64,000 bases of DNA. It comes from Saprospiraceae bacterium. Its GTDB lineage: Bacteria > Bacteroidota > Bacteroidia > Chitinophagales > Saprospiraceae. The stretch is from assembly GCA_029262995.1 (NCBI GenBank), contig JAJCYH010000011.1:300621-364620 (forward strand). The letters run 5' to 3'. Under the pieces are notes generated by a model. That model was not told the origin of the DNA. It ran no database searches and saw only the letters and a program-made list of their open reading frames with translations. Positions 8,524-18,212 of this stretch are shown here, in pieces. The position numbers and the translations under genes are program-made. Position 1 is the stretch's first letter. Every line of letters starts with the position of its first letter.

Positions 8524-9912
8524 TTATAATGTTTTTAAATATTCTATGATAGCCATTCTTTCCTTTTGACTTAAGTCATCACCAAAATCATGGCCTTGAT
8601 TTCCATAGGCTTTTACAGTAGTATCGTAGCAATTGCAATTGTCATCATTTTGGTATTCATTAAATTTCCAACCTAACGCATCGAAGTCATAATCTTTACT
8701 ATTATAAGACCTCTTCCAGTATTTAGGACGGATTGCTGAATTTAATAAGCCTTCTACAGTAGGGACTGATCCATTATGTAAGTAGGGTGCTGTAGCCCAT
8801 ATGCCGTCTAACGGTGGTGCAATATAACCTGGCTCAATGACTAGTCTTCCTGGGTGACTTCCTTGAACAAACCAGCTTTCATTATACCAATCGATAAATC
8901 CTGAATATAAGCTATCTGTATATGCCAGAGATAACTCGGGGTCAGTTTTTATTAAATCAAGTGAAACAAGAAAATTGGGATAGCTTTCTTGTTCTTCATA
9001 AGTGCCATGACATGACGAGCAGTTTAGTTCAAATAGTTTGCGCCCAAGCTTAGATTTTTCTTTGTTGATATATGCTGGATATTCTGGTGCTTCAAGCGTA
9101 TTTATCCATGCAAGTATGTCAGGAAAACGTTCATCAATAACTTTGGCTTCGGTTGTATCCTTTAAAGTAAGAATTGAAGATGCCATAAGGAATTTTGAAA
9201 AATCGCCTCTTCCAATTGCTGTATAGAACATAGCATTCTTTTTTTTCAATAGCCACCAAGGTGGCACATCAGTTGGAATTGTCTGTTCTGGTATATCCAA
9301 TAGCAATGAGTCGGACCACTCAAGAGTATTGCTATTGCGATGTGCAATTAAAACCGCCGTGAGTTTGTCTGCTGGATTTAGCCCCCTGATTTTAGTAATT
9401 AATTGGCCACTTAGAGCATCACTGGCTTTTTTTAATGGTTCAAAGGCTTTATATTCTTTAGACTCAAACCCAAACTTATTGCCTACCAAAACTCCGATGA
9501 ACTTATTTGTTGCTTGTACATCAATTCTATAGTCAAAACTGTTGTTTCCCAATCCTACAATAAACTCTCCATTAATAGAATCTGCATGGCAGCTTAAGCA
9601 ATTTGGAGTTAGAATTTTTATACCTTCAGTATTTTCAATTAAATTAAACTGAGGAGGTATTAAGGAAGCTTCTCCATTTCTTTTTAAGACATTTGAAGAA
9701 TCTAACAAACCAAAATCCTTAAAGAAGGCATATGGAATTCCAGAGCTGACATAATCGCCAGAAACAAGATAATCATAACCCTTAGTTGCATCTCCAGCCC
9801 TTTGTAAGGAAGGAGGTATAAATGACTTTTCAACAAAATTGTAAATCTGGAAAGAAAACAAAATGAAAACAGCTGTAATCAGTATAAAGTAAGGATGATT
9901 CTTGATATTCAT
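8524..9912 (-). CDS. di-heme c-type cytochrome, RoxA/cytochrome c peroxidase-like
   Basis: A 462-aa periplasmic protein anchored by an N-terminal helix (residues 9-27). It has two CxxCH heme sites: CLSCH in the first half (about residue 105) and CSSCH in the second (about residue 300). The C-terminal WATAPYLHNGSVPTVEGLL segment is typical of di-heme oxidoreductases related to RoxA and bacterial cytochrome c peroxidases, in which it surrounds the electron-transfer heme. The substrate is unknown. It converges on ggt with no spacer. Confidence 0.85.
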   Translation of the reverse strand: MNIKNHPYFILITAVFILFSFQIYNFVEKSFIPPSLQRAGDATKGYDYLVSGDYVSSGIPYAFFKDFGLLDSSNVLKRNGEASLIPPQFNLIENTEGIKILTPNCLSCHADSINGEFIVGLGNNSFDYRIDVQATNKFIGVLVGNKFGFESKEYKAFEPLKKASDALSGQLITKIRGLNPADKLTAVLIAHRNSNTLEWSDSLLLDIPEQTIPTDVPPWWLLKKKNAMFYTAIGRGDFSKFLMASSILTLKDTTEAKVIDERFPDILAWINTLEAPEYPAYINKEKSKLGRKLFELNCSSCHGTYEEQESYPNFLVSLDLIKTDPELSLAYTDSLYSGFIDWYNESWFVQGSHPGRLVIEPGYIAPPLDGIWATAPYLHNGSVPTVEGLLNSAIRPKYWKRSYNSKDYDFDALGWKFNEYQNDDNCNCYDTTVKAYGNQGHDFGDDLSQKERMAIIEYLKTL

Positions 9913-9981
9913 TATAAAGGGAAAAATCTATAGCGTTAAAGTTTAACAAGTATTTAACGAGTAAAATATAAAAAAAGTGAT

Positions 9982-10028
9982 TTGGTTTAAACCAATTAAG
10001 ATTATTTTGGTCTTATTATGGTTAACCA
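9982..10028 (+). promoter_or_regulatory. two palindromes, candidate operators of the GLPGLI-TonB operon
   Basis: A perfect 14-bp palindrome TTGGTTTAAACCAA lies at 9982-9995 and a perfect 10-bp one TGGTTAACCA at 10019-10028. Both share the half-site TGGTT. They flank a degenerate promoter (TTTG at 9981, 17 bases, TTATTTTG) just upstream of the ATG at 10044. A dimeric regulator site is plausible but unproven. Confidence 0.3.
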
Positions 10029-10043
10029 CTAAAATTATAATGC

Positions 10044-10781
10044 ATGAAGCTTTATTTTATCCTGTTGTTATTCCTCTCAAGTGTAGCAATATTTGCCCAG
10101 AATAATGAAGGCGTTATTATATATGAGGACAAATTCAATGTTCACCGGGGATTACCACCAGAAATGGAAGCGATGAAGGACAGGATACCTGAATTCAGAA
10201 GTTCTAAAAAAGAGTTAAGTTTTAAGGGAGTTGAAGCCTTATACAAAGCGTTCAAAGAATTAGAGGAAAAACCGCAGGAATTTAATGGACGTAGGCGCTC
10301 CAATTGGGGGAATAGAGGAAAGAATAACGAATTCTACACCAATGTTTCAGATATGAGTTCTGTTGATAGGCAAGAATTTTTCGGCAAGGAATTCTTAATT
10401 GAAGGAACAAGGGAAATGCCAAAATGGAAAATTACTGCTGATCAAAAACAGGTAGGCTCATACTTGTGTCAAAAGGCAATTTTAAAAGATTCAATAAATA
10501 CTACAGTTGCTTGGTTTACGCCAATGATTCCAGTATCAGCAGGTCCTGATAGCTTTTATGGTTTGCCAGGAATGATATTGCATATCGACGTTAATGATGG
10601 AGAAAGGACGATTACGGCTCAATCTATCGAGTTAAAACCATTGGAAAATATCATTACACGACCAGATCAAGGTAAAAAAATTACAAGAGAAGAATTTGAA
10701 GAGCTTAAAGAAGCTAAGATGAAAGAAATGGAACAAGAATATGGAGGTTCCAATAGAAGGTTTATGTTCCGAAGAGGATAA
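10044..10781 (+). CDS. GLPGLI family protein
   Basis: A 245-aa secreted protein with a signal peptide (cleavage after AIFAQ). It belongs to the Bacteroidota GLPGLI family, named for a motif seen here as FYGLPGMILHI at about residue 175. A charged Lys/Glu/Arg-rich tail follows. Members nearly always sit before a TonB-dependent receptor with a beta-barrel of the OMP_b-brl_3 type, as here, with 15 bp between the genes. The role is unknown; it is presumably part of an uptake or peptide/metal-handling pair. Confidence 0.9.
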   Translation: MKLYFILLLFLSSVAIFAQNNEGVIIYEDKFNVHRGLPPEMEAMKDRIPEFRSSKKELSFKGVEALYKAFKELEEKPQEFNGRRRSNWGNRGKNNEFYTNVSDMSSVDRQEFFGKEFLIEGTREMPKWKITADQKQVGSYLCQKAILKDSINTTVAWFTPMIPVSAGPDSFYGLPGMILHIDVNDGERTITAQSIELKPLENIITRPDQGKKITREEFEELKEAKMKEMEQEYGGSNRRFMFRRG

Positions 10782-10796
10782 TATCAAAACGAAACA

Positions 10797-13532
10797 ATGA
10801 GGCAATTTACCTTAGTACTATTAGTACTGACAATTAGCGCAGTTAATATTTTTGCGCAAAGCAAAACAGAAATAACTGGATTTGTAATTAGTGAAGAAGA
10901 ACCATTAGTCAGTGCAACAGTTGTTCTCTTATCGGAAAAAGATTCAACGTTAGTAAATTTTGGCTTGACCAATAATAAAGGGTTTTTCAAAATCCCATCG
11001 ATAAATAACGGTGACTACTTATTGCAGATTACCTTTCTAGGTTTTGAACAGTTCTCACAACCCATAATTGCTGATGGTACAAAAATAGAGCTGGGAGAAA
11101 TATTGCTCTCAACGGCAAGCAGTACTTTGGATGCAGTTGAAATTAAAGCAGAGCATGTTCCAATGATGATGAAAAGAGATACTCTTGAATACAATGCTGC
11201 AGCTTTTCAGACACAACCTAACGAATTGGTTGAAGACTTATTAAAGCGATTGCCGGGAGTAGAAGTTGAAAGCGACGGAACAATAAAGGCTCAAGGTGAA
11301 GAAGTTACCCAGGTACTAGTTGACGGCAAGAAATTTTTTGGAGATGATCCTAAAATAGCAACGCGTAATTTGCCTGCCAGTGCAATTGAAAAAGTACAAG
11401 TATTTGACAAGAAATCTGATGCTGCTGAATTCTCAGGGGTTGATGATGGAGAAGAGCAAAAAACCATTAATCTTGATTTAAAGAAGGGAGCTAAAGCTGG
11501 AGCATTTGGAAATCTTGTTGCAGGATATGGAACTGATGAACGATATAAAGGCAGTTTAAGTTTGAGTAAGTTTAGTCAGAAAACACAGGTATCTCTAATT
11601 GGAAATATCAATAATGTTAATGAACAAGGCTTCTCTACAGGAGACTATATGAATTTCATGAGTGGTGTTGGTTGGGGAAATGGCAGAGGTGCAGTTTCTT
11701 TATTTAATGGATTGAGTAATGGATTTGTAACAACTAATGCTGGGGGCTTAAATGTGAATCATGATTTTTCTAAGAAATCTGAACTTTCAATCAGTTATTT
11801 TGTAAACGATATTAAGAACGAGATTGAGAGTACTACTATAAGGGAGAATTATGGAAATGAAACAAATAACTTCTTCACTAATGAAAGTAGTAATCAAACC
11901 AACACAAATACAAATCATAAAATAACTCTTGAATTGGATCAAGAAATTGATTCAACACAAAGCATTAGAATACGTGGAGGTATAACTTTTAACAACGGGG
12001 TGACGATCTCAAATAATCAAACATCAATTTCCAATTCTCAAAATGTACTTGAAAACGAATCGGTTACGGATCTTTCTGCTGATGGTAAAAATACTCGACT
12101 TAACCTTAATGGAACGTATAGAAAAAAGTTTGGTAAAACAGAAAAGAAGATACTAACATTGACAGGTTTTTATAACGAAGCTCTAGTTGAGTCTTTAACC
12201 GAACTTATTTCAGATAATACTATTTTTGAAGATAATGGAGCCATAATTCAGAATCTTTTAATACAAGATCAACTCAATGAGGATAATCAATCCGATTACC
12301 GTATTCGATTGTCTTTTGTAGAACCAATTGGTTTAACTAAGTACCTTGAATTTCGATATGAAAGAAGAAATTATAATAATAATGTAGTAGCAGACTTTTT
12401 TGATATTGTAAATAATGAACGTGAATTTAATATTGATCTGAGCAATGCCTTTTTAAGGGAATATTATTACAATAATGTTGCAGCAATATTTCATTTTAAT
12501 ACCGACAAATCTCAATTGTCAATGGAAGCTTCAGTTCAGAACTCTAAGCTAACAGGTGATATCACTTACGAAGATTTAATTATTTCTACAGATATTATTA
12601 GATTTTTACCAAGATTTTCGTGGAGGTATGATATAGGGAATGGGAAGAATTTTAGAATTAATTATTCTACAAATATCAACGAACCATCTATAACTCAATT
12701 GCAGCCTAATGCCAATAACTCAAATCCATTAAACATTTACATTGGAAATCCAGAATTAATTCCAGAGTACAGACATTCTTTGGGACTTAATTACTTTAGT
12801 TATGATCAATTCAGCTTTAGTAGTTTTTTTGCCTATATGAATATTAATTACACCAAGAATAGTATAACGAATATTACAAGTTTTGATGAAAATTTTGTGC
12901 AGACAACGACGCCGGTCAATGTAAGTTATGCATTTAATTCATCAGCTTCTCAGGCATATGGAACACCGCTTAAATTCATCAATTTAAGAATTAATTTGCG
13001 AAACAGAATTTCATACAATAAGAGTTTCATTTTTATCAATGATCGGCAAAGTGATTTGGAGAGGATCAATGGAAATGTAAGACTTACTTTAGAAAATAGA
13101 AATAAACAAGTTTGGGACTGGACTATTGGTGGAAGCTATGGTTATAATATAAACCGGTATTCAGACGACTCTTCCAATGATTTGAGTTATAGTTCACAAA
13201 ATGCTTTTGCGGACATAACTTATAGTATTAAAAAGTCTTTTGCATTATCTGCAGGTTTAGATGTTAATTTTTATTCACAGGAACAATTTGGAGAGCAACA
13301 AAGCATTCCTATTTTGAAGGCAAGTATATCTAAGTTTATCTTGAAAGATCAGAAAGGCGAAATAAAACTAAGTGGTTTCGATTTGTTTAATAGAAATCTA
13401 GGGATATCAAGAACTGAAAACCAGAATTACATTGAGAATACGGAGATAATATCTCTCAGCAGATATTTTATGTTGTCTTTTACTTATGGTTTAAGACCTG
13501 GAGGTGGAAAAGCAAAAGAAATGCATAGATAG
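10797..13532 (+). CDS. TonB-dependent receptor with CarboxypepD-like N-terminal domain
   Basis: A 911-aa outer-membrane transporter. In order: signal peptide (to about Gln21), a carboxypeptidase-regulatory-like beta-sandwich (about 23-105), a plug domain (about 120-225, with DLLKRLPGVEVE and VLVDGKKFFGDDP), then a long barrel with many Asn-rich strands. It has no SusD partner, so it is not a classical polysaccharide-utilisation receptor. With the GLPGLI gene it forms a two-gene operon. The substrate is unknown. Confidence 0.92.
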   Translation: MRQFTLVLLVLTISAVNIFAQSKTEITGFVISEEEPLVSATVVLLSEKDSTLVNFGLTNNKGFFKIPSINNGDYLLQITFLGFEQFSQPIIADGTKIELGEILLSTASSTLDAVEIKAEHVPMMMKRDTLEYNAAAFQTQPNELVEDLLKRLPGVEVESDGTIKAQGEEVTQVLVDGKKFFGDDPKIATRNLPASAIEKVQVFDKKSDAAEFSGVDDGEEQKTINLDLKKGAKAGAFGNLVAGYGTDERYKGSLSLSKFSQKTQVSLIGNINNVNEQGFSTGDYMNFMSGVGWGNGRGAVSLFNGLSNGFVTTNAGGLNVNHDFSKKSELSISYFVNDIKNEIESTTIRENYGNETNNFFTNESSNQTNTNTNHKITLELDQEIDSTQSIRIRGGITFNNGVTISNNQTSISNSQNVLENESVTDLSADGKNTRLNLNGTYRKKFGKTEKKILTLTGFYNEALVESLTELISDNTIFEDNGAIIQNLLIQDQLNEDNQSDYRIRLSFVEPIGLTKYLEFRYERRNYNNNVVADFFDIVNNEREFNIDLSNAFLREYYYNNVAAIFHFNTDKSQLSMEASVQNSKLTGDITYEDLIISTDIIRFLPRFSWRYDIGNGKNFRINYSTNINEPSITQLQPNANNSNPLNIYIGNPELIPEYRHSLGLNYFSYDQFSFSSFFAYMNINYTKNSITNITSFDENFVQTTTPVNVSYAFNSSASQAYGTPLKFINLRINLRNRISYNKSFIFINDRQSDLERINGNVRLTLENRNKQVWDWTIGGSYGYNINRYSDDSSNDLSYSSQNAFADITYSIKKSFALSAGLDVNFYSQEQFGEQQSIPILKASISKFILKDQKGEIKLSGFDLFNRNLGISRTENQNYIENTEIISLSRYFMLSFTYGLRPGGGKAKEMHR

Positions 13533-13580
13533 TTTTATTGACATAGGAAATATACGCTATAATTTTATACCCTATTATGT

Positions 13581-13588
13581 TATCTTTG
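13581..13588 (+). promoter_or_regulatory. -7 promoter element of the haloperoxidase-like gene
   Basis: TATCTTTG is a full match to TAnnTTTG, 37 bases before the ATG at 13626. No TTG is found at the expected distance upstream, so only half of the promoter is supported. Confidence 0.35.
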
Positions 13589-13625
13589 GTTTGTTGATTC
13601 ATTTGAATTTTAAAGCCTTAGACTT

Positions 13626-16532
13626 ATGATTAATAGAATACTTTTTTCTCTTGTTATCTGTATTATTTTAATTTCAAATCTGAATAGCCAAGATCATTCA
13701 GTTGCCAGAACTTGGAATGAGGAAATACTCAATGCCATAAGAAATGATTTCGCTAGACCTACGGTTCATGCAAGAAATCTTTGGCACACGTCTGTTGCGA
13801 TGTATGACATATGGGCACTTCATGATTCTATAGCAAAACCTTATTTTTTAGGCAACAATATAGATGGTTTTGAATTTGCGTTTGATGGTATCCCTCCGAG
13901 CGATCAAGTAAAAGAGGATACTGAAGAGGCAATAAGTTTTGCTATCTATCGAATAATGTTTAATAGATTTATTTCGTCTCCGGGCGCAGGCAATATTATT
14001 GGCAGCATTACTCAGAGAATGAATGAAAGAGGGTATAATGTAAACAACCAATCTAGAGACTATCAATCAGGAGATCCTGCAGCTCTAGGCAATTATATAG
14101 CAGACAAAATTATTGAATTCGGTTATCAAGATAATTCTAACCAGCAAGGAGATTATGCCAATCTGTTCTATGAGCCAATCAATGAACCCCTAGTAATTAT
14201 TAGACCTGGTTCTGGAGATATTGTTAATCTTAATAGATGGCAACCGCTTACCCTTGATGTATTTATAGATCAGTCAGGTAATGAGATTCCTGGGGCAACG
14301 CCCGAGTTCTTAAGCCCCGAATGGGGAAATGTAAAAGCTTTTGCTCTATCCCAAGATGACCTAAACATATATACACGAGATGGTGATGAATATTACGTAT
14401 ATCATGATCCAGGAAACCCTCCTTATATATCTGAAACAGAGATAAACGAGACGTCAGAAGAGTACAAATGGGGTTTTGCTTTGGTTTCAGTATGGTCTAG
14501 TCATCTAGATACTTCAGATCAAGTTGTCATTGATATTTCTCCTGCTTCATTTGGGAATAATACTCAATTGCCTCAAAGTATTGCCGAATACAGAGATTAT
14601 TATAATTTATTTGATGGAGGTTCTATTAGAAATGGTCACGATGTTAATCCTAATACAATGCAGCCCTATGAGCCAAACATCGTAAAAAGAGGTGATTATG
14701 CTAGAGTGCTTGCTGAATTTTGGGCTGATGGACCAGACTCTGAAACCCCTCCAGGACATTGGTTTACGCTTCTAAATTATATAAATGACCATGAACTCTT
14801 TGAGCGTAAATATAGAGGACAAGGTGAGAAAATGGATGCTTTAGAGTGGGACGTTAAAGCCTATATGATGCTGGGAGGAGCTATGCATGATTGTGCAGTA
14901 ACGGCTTGGGGAATAAAAGGGTATTATGATTATATCCGTCCCGTTTCTGCTATCCGCGGGATGGCTAGTAAAGGGCAGTCCTCGGATACAAACTTGCCTA
15001 ATTATCATCATGCGGGATTACCTTTGATTGATGGCTACATAGAATTAATCTCCGAAAATGACCCGTTAGTTGGTAATAATATGGAGAATCTTAATAAAAT
15101 AAAATTGTACGCTTGGAGAGGACCTGATTTTATAAATAATCCAGATAGCGATCAAGCTGGCGTTGGGTGGATCTTAGCTGAATACTGGTGGCCCTACCAA
15201 AGACCTAGTTTTGTAACCCCACCATTTGCAGGCTATGTCTCAGGTCATTCAACTTTCAGTAGAGCAGCAGCTGAATTATTAAGCACCATTACAGGAGATG
15301 AGTTTTTTCCTGGAGGTATGGGTGAATTTGTAGCTAAAAAGAACGAATTTCTTGTTTTCGAAGATGGACCATCAGAGGATGTCGTATTACAATGGGCAAC
15401 CTATAGAGATGCTTCTGATCAGACAAGTCTGTCAAGAATTTGGGGAGGGATTCATCCACCTGCTGATGATATTCCAGGTCGTCGAATTGGTATTGATATT
15501 GCATTTGATGTTGTAGAACTTGCGGAGCAATACTTTTTTAAAGATGAAGACCAAGATGGATTTTACAACTACATTGATTGTGATGATTTAAATGCCCAAT
15601 CTTACCCTAACGCTCCAGAAATATGTGATGGTGAGGATAACAATTGTGATGGCTTTATTGATAATGGCTTACCATTGTTTACATATTATTTTGATGGTGA
15701 TCAAGATGGTTTTGGAGATTTGACAATGGCTGTAGATACCTGTTTGTCCATTGCCCCAACAGGCTATGTTAGCAATAAGCTAGATTGTGACGATTCCAAT
15801 AATCAGATTAATCCAGATGTAGCTGAAGTATGCGATGGTATGGATAATGATTGTAGTGGAGCTGCAGATGATGGATTGCCAAAGAATAGATATTACCTTG
15901 ACAATGATCAAGATGGTTTTGGAAATTTGACCATAACCGCAGATACCTGTCTGACTGTTCCCCCAATAGGATACGTTAGCAATAAGCTAGATTGTGACGA
16001 TTCCAATAATCAGATTAATCCAGATGTAGCTGAAGTATGTGATGGTATAGATAATGATTGTAGTGGAGCTGCAGATGATGGATTGCCAAAGAATAGATAT
16101 TACCTTGACAATGATCAAGATGGCTTTGGAAATGAAGATGTATTTATTGACACTTGTCTGATGATAGCACCAATAGCTTATGTAGATAATTTTTCAGATT
16201 GTAATGATTCTGACCAAGGAATCAATCCATCAGTAACTGACATTGCAGATAATGGAATTGATGAAGATTGCAGCGGCGTAGATTTATATAAACTTTCAAA
16301 AGTTTTTCCTAACCCATTTACAGATGAAATAAGAATTCATCTTGATTATTCAGGAGAGATGGAGTTGTCCGTTTATTCAAGAACAGGTCAATTGGTATCT
16401 AATTTGAAATTATTGCCACAAGAAAATAGCTTCAGACTTAACTTGAGTAAATTATCACCAGGCGTATACTATTTTCGAATTGAAGATAGTAGCAAAGAAG
16501 AACTTTATGCTGATACGATAATAAAACTATAA
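13626..16532 (+). CDS. secreted vanadium haloperoxidase/PAP2-like protein with MopE repeats and T9SS tail
   Basis: A 968-aa secreted protein in three parts. Residues about 22-640 form a vanadium-dependent haloperoxidase/acid-phosphatase (PAP2) domain with the oxyanion-binding set intact: Lys431 and Arg438-Pro439 in KGYYDYIRP, SGHS at 539-542, and SRIWGGIH with Arg604 and His610. Residues about 645-880 hold four MopE-type Cys/Asp repeats (DCDD, CDGxDNDCSG, DNDQDGFG), likely calcium-binding. The last 80 residues (VFPNPF onward) are a type IX secretion sorting domain. Whether it oxidises halide or acts as a phosphatase is not decided by sequence. It is a single gene. Confidence 0.88.
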   Translation: MINRILFSLVICIILISNLNSQDHSVARTWNEEILNAIRNDFARPTVHARNLWHTSVAMYDIWALHDSIAKPYFLGNNIDGFEFAFDGIPPSDQVKEDTEEAISFAIYRIMFNRFISSPGAGNIIGSITQRMNERGYNVNNQSRDYQSGDPAALGNYIADKIIEFGYQDNSNQQGDYANLFYEPINEPLVIIRPGSGDIVNLNRWQPLTLDVFIDQSGNEIPGATPEFLSPEWGNVKAFALSQDDLNIYTRDGDEYYVYHDPGNPPYISETEINETSEEYKWGFALVSVWSSHLDTSDQVVIDISPASFGNNTQLPQSIAEYRDYYNLFDGGSIRNGHDVNPNTMQPYEPNIVKRGDYARVLAEFWADGPDSETPPGHWFTLLNYINDHELFERKYRGQGEKMDALEWDVKAYMMLGGAMHDCAVTAWGIKGYYDYIRPVSAIRGMASKGQSSDTNLPNYHHAGLPLIDGYIELISENDPLVGNNMENLNKIKLYAWRGPDFINNPDSDQAGVGWILAEYWWPYQRPSFVTPPFAGYVSGHSTFSRAAAELLSTITGDEFFPGGMGEFVAKKNEFLVFEDGPSEDVVLQWATYRDASDQTSLSRIWGGIHPPADDIPGRRIGIDIAFDVVELAEQYFFKDEDQDGFYNYIDCDDLNAQSYPNAPEICDGEDNNCDGFIDNGLPLFTYYFDGDQDGFGDLTMAVDTCLSIAPTGYVSNKLDCDDSNNQINPDVAEVCDGMDNDCSGAADDGLPKNRYYLDNDQDGFGNLTITADTCLTVPPIGYVSNKLDCDDSNNQINPDVAEVCDGIDNDCSGAADDGLPKNRYYLDNDQDGFGNEDVFIDTCLMIAPIAYVDNFSDCNDSDQGINPSVTDIADNGIDEDCSGVDLYKLSKVFPNPFTDEIRIHLDYSGEMELSVYSRTGQLVSNLKLLPQENSFRLNLSKLSPGVYYFRIEDSSKEELYADTIIKL
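15768..15926 (+). repeat. 159-bp internal direct repeat, copy 1 (MopE unit)
   Basis: This segment recurs at 15975-16133, exactly 207 bp (69 codons) downstream, with only three differences. It encodes one MopE-type metal-binding unit. The near identity at DNA level points to a recent tandem duplication or gene conversion within the haloperoxidase-like gene. Confidence 0.95.
15975..16133 (+). repeat. 159-bp internal direct repeat, copy 2 (MopE unit)
   Basis: Second copy of the unit at 15768-15926, with three base differences over 159 bp. The flanking MopE units of the same protein are far more diverged, so these two are the youngest pair. Confidence 0.95.
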
Positions 16533-16609
16533 TAATATTAATTTTTCAATTTTCAAATTATAATTTTTGATTCAGCTATATTCGAATTCCGAATAACATA
16601 TAAAGGTCA

Positions 16610-17512
16610 ATGTCAGACAGGCAAAGTATATTTTTTATAATTAACCCATTTTCAGGCTTCAATAAAAGGGAAAATATTCCTGCACTCATTGAAGCCAACT
16701 TGGATCATCGTAAATTTAATTACGAGTTTAAGTACACCGAATCAAAAGGTGATGCTACTGTATTAGCGGCAGAAGCCGTTAATCGTAATATTGATGTTAT
16801 CGTTGCTTGTGGTGGAGATGGTACAGTTAATGAGGTCGCCAAATCATTGGTAAATTCTTCCAGTGTTTTGGGAATTATCCCTTCAGGTTCTGGTAATGGT
16901 TTTGCAATGCATATTGGAATGGGAAGAAACACAAAAAAGGCTATACTAAAGCTTAACGAAGCCGTCGATAAATGTATTGACAGTTGCACTGTAAACGGTG
17001 CGTTTTTCTTAAACCTTGCTGGTGTTGGATTTGATGCTCTTATTGCCTATAAAGCAGAGAATGATGAAAGACGAGGGTTCCAAATGTACCTTTCTATGAT
17101 ATCCAAAGAGCTTGTTAGATTTAAAGCTGTAACCTTAAGGGCTGAAATCGATGGCGAAATTATAGAAGGTCCTTTCACTACAATTGCTGTTGCTAATTCC
17201 GCGATGTATGGTTATAATTTTACAGTGGCGCCATTGGCAAAATTATCAGATGGATTGTTAGATGTCGTTTTTGTCAAAAAAGCTTCAATTCTTAGAACAA
17301 TTGGGTCATCTTGGAGGATGCTTAACAATAGTCTAAATAAAAGTACTTTAGTTGACATTAGAAAAACGAAAGAAGTTACAATAAGCGCTAAAAGACCCTA
17401 TTATTTTCATGTTGATGGTGAGAGTTACACTTTTGAAGGTGATTTAAAATTTAAAATTAAGCCACAATCTATTCATGTATTGTTTCCCAAAGATTCTCAA
17501 AATATAAAATGA
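16610..17512 (+). CDS. diacylglycerol kinase-family lipid kinase (YegS/BmrU-like)
   Basis: A 300-aa cytosolic or membrane-peripheral lipid kinase. The nucleotide-binding CGGDGTVNEVAKSL motif (about residue 65) and GSGNGFA are the hallmarks of the DAGK catalytic domain. The C-terminal beta-rich half (VDGE, residues about 265-290) matches the YegS/SphK-like fold. The lipid substrate (diacylglycerol, phosphatidylglycerol or other) cannot be told. It is followed immediately by a terminator. Confidence 0.9.
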   Translation: MSDRQSIFFIINPFSGFNKRENIPALIEANLDHRKFNYEFKYTESKGDATVLAAEAVNRNIDVIVACGGDGTVNEVAKSLVNSSSVLGIIPSGSGNGFAMHIGMGRNTKKAILKLNEAVDKCIDSCTVNGAFFLNLAGVGFDALIAYKAENDERRGFQMYLSMISKELVRFKAVTLRAEIDGEIIEGPFTTIAVANSAMYGYNFTVAPLAKLSDGLLDVVFVKKASILRTIGSSWRMLNNSLNKSTLVDIRKTKEVTISAKRPYYFHVDGESYTFEGDLKFKIKPQSIHVLFPKDSQNIK

Positions 17513-17548
17513 GGAATAGGTTTTGATTAAAACATACTCCTCGTTTTT
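17511..17548 (+). terminator. intrinsic terminator after the lipid kinase gene
   Basis: An outer stem GAGGA/TCCTC (17511-17515 with 17538-17542) and an inner stem GTTTT/AAAAC form a hairpin. Five T follow at 17544-17548. It begins at the stop codon of the plus-strand kinase gene. Confidence 0.7.
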
Positions 17549-17553
17549 ACAGA

Positions 17554-18138
17554 TTAGCTGGAGTAGTTTTTCTTGATTGACTTGAAATTATTAGCGTTAA
17601 CGTTTTCTCCAGTTTTAATATGATGTTCTATGGCAATGAAATAATCCTTAATCAATTTCTTAAACTTTCCTTTAGCCATAAATCCCATAAATGCAGGTTT
17701 GGTTCTGAACCTCATGTCGAAACCAATTCTACTCTTCCCATTACCCAGATCCTCAACTGAATAAACAGCTCTAGTATTTTCCTCATCCAATGGGAATTTA
17801 CCGGCTTTAAAAACAGCATTGGTCATTACCATTTCTTGGTCGTTGAAGTCCGTAATTCTTTCTTTTAAATACTTGGACTTTTTAGTATTAAAATAGCAAA
17901 TACGCTCAGCACCAACTTCCCCCTTTAAAGAATTGTTGATATACTCTGATTCAATAACCTTAGGATGTGACCTCGATACGGCACCATAATCTAACGCTAT
18001 TGCTTTCCAGACTTCATCTGCAGGTACATTCAAGACTTTACTGAGGGTAAAAGATTGTGCTTTTTTCTGTGCTGAGAGTGGATAAACAATTAAGATTGCT
18101 GCAAGTAACAAAATCGCCGTTCTGATTAAGTATTCCAT
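17554..18138 (-). CDS. secreted SRPBCC-family protein
   Basis: A 194-aa protein with an N-terminal signal peptide or membrane anchor (TAILLLAAILIVYPLSAQ, residues 7-24). One START/Bet v1-like domain follows (about 30-175, with LNVPADEVWKAIALDYGAVS). Its exported location differs from that of the SRPBCC protein at 857-1318. It probably binds a small hydrophobic molecule. The upstream neighbour on the same strand is an AraC-type regulator 75 bp away, which might control it. Confidence 0.7.
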   Translation of the reverse strand: MEYLIRTAILLLAAILIVYPLSAQKKAQSFTLSKVLNVPADEVWKAIALDYGAVSRSHPKVIESEYINNSLKGEVGAERICYFNTKKSKYLKERITDFNDQEMVMTNAVFKAGKFPLDEENTRAVYSVEDLGNGKSRIGFDMRFRTKPAFMGFMAKGKFKKLIKDYFIAIEHHIKTGENVNANNFKSIKKNYSS

Positions 18139-18212
18139 GATAATATAATTTATGATTAATAATATATTATCAAAATTGAATCTTTAATGGAATTGTTTCT
18201 TGCCAAATAGGT

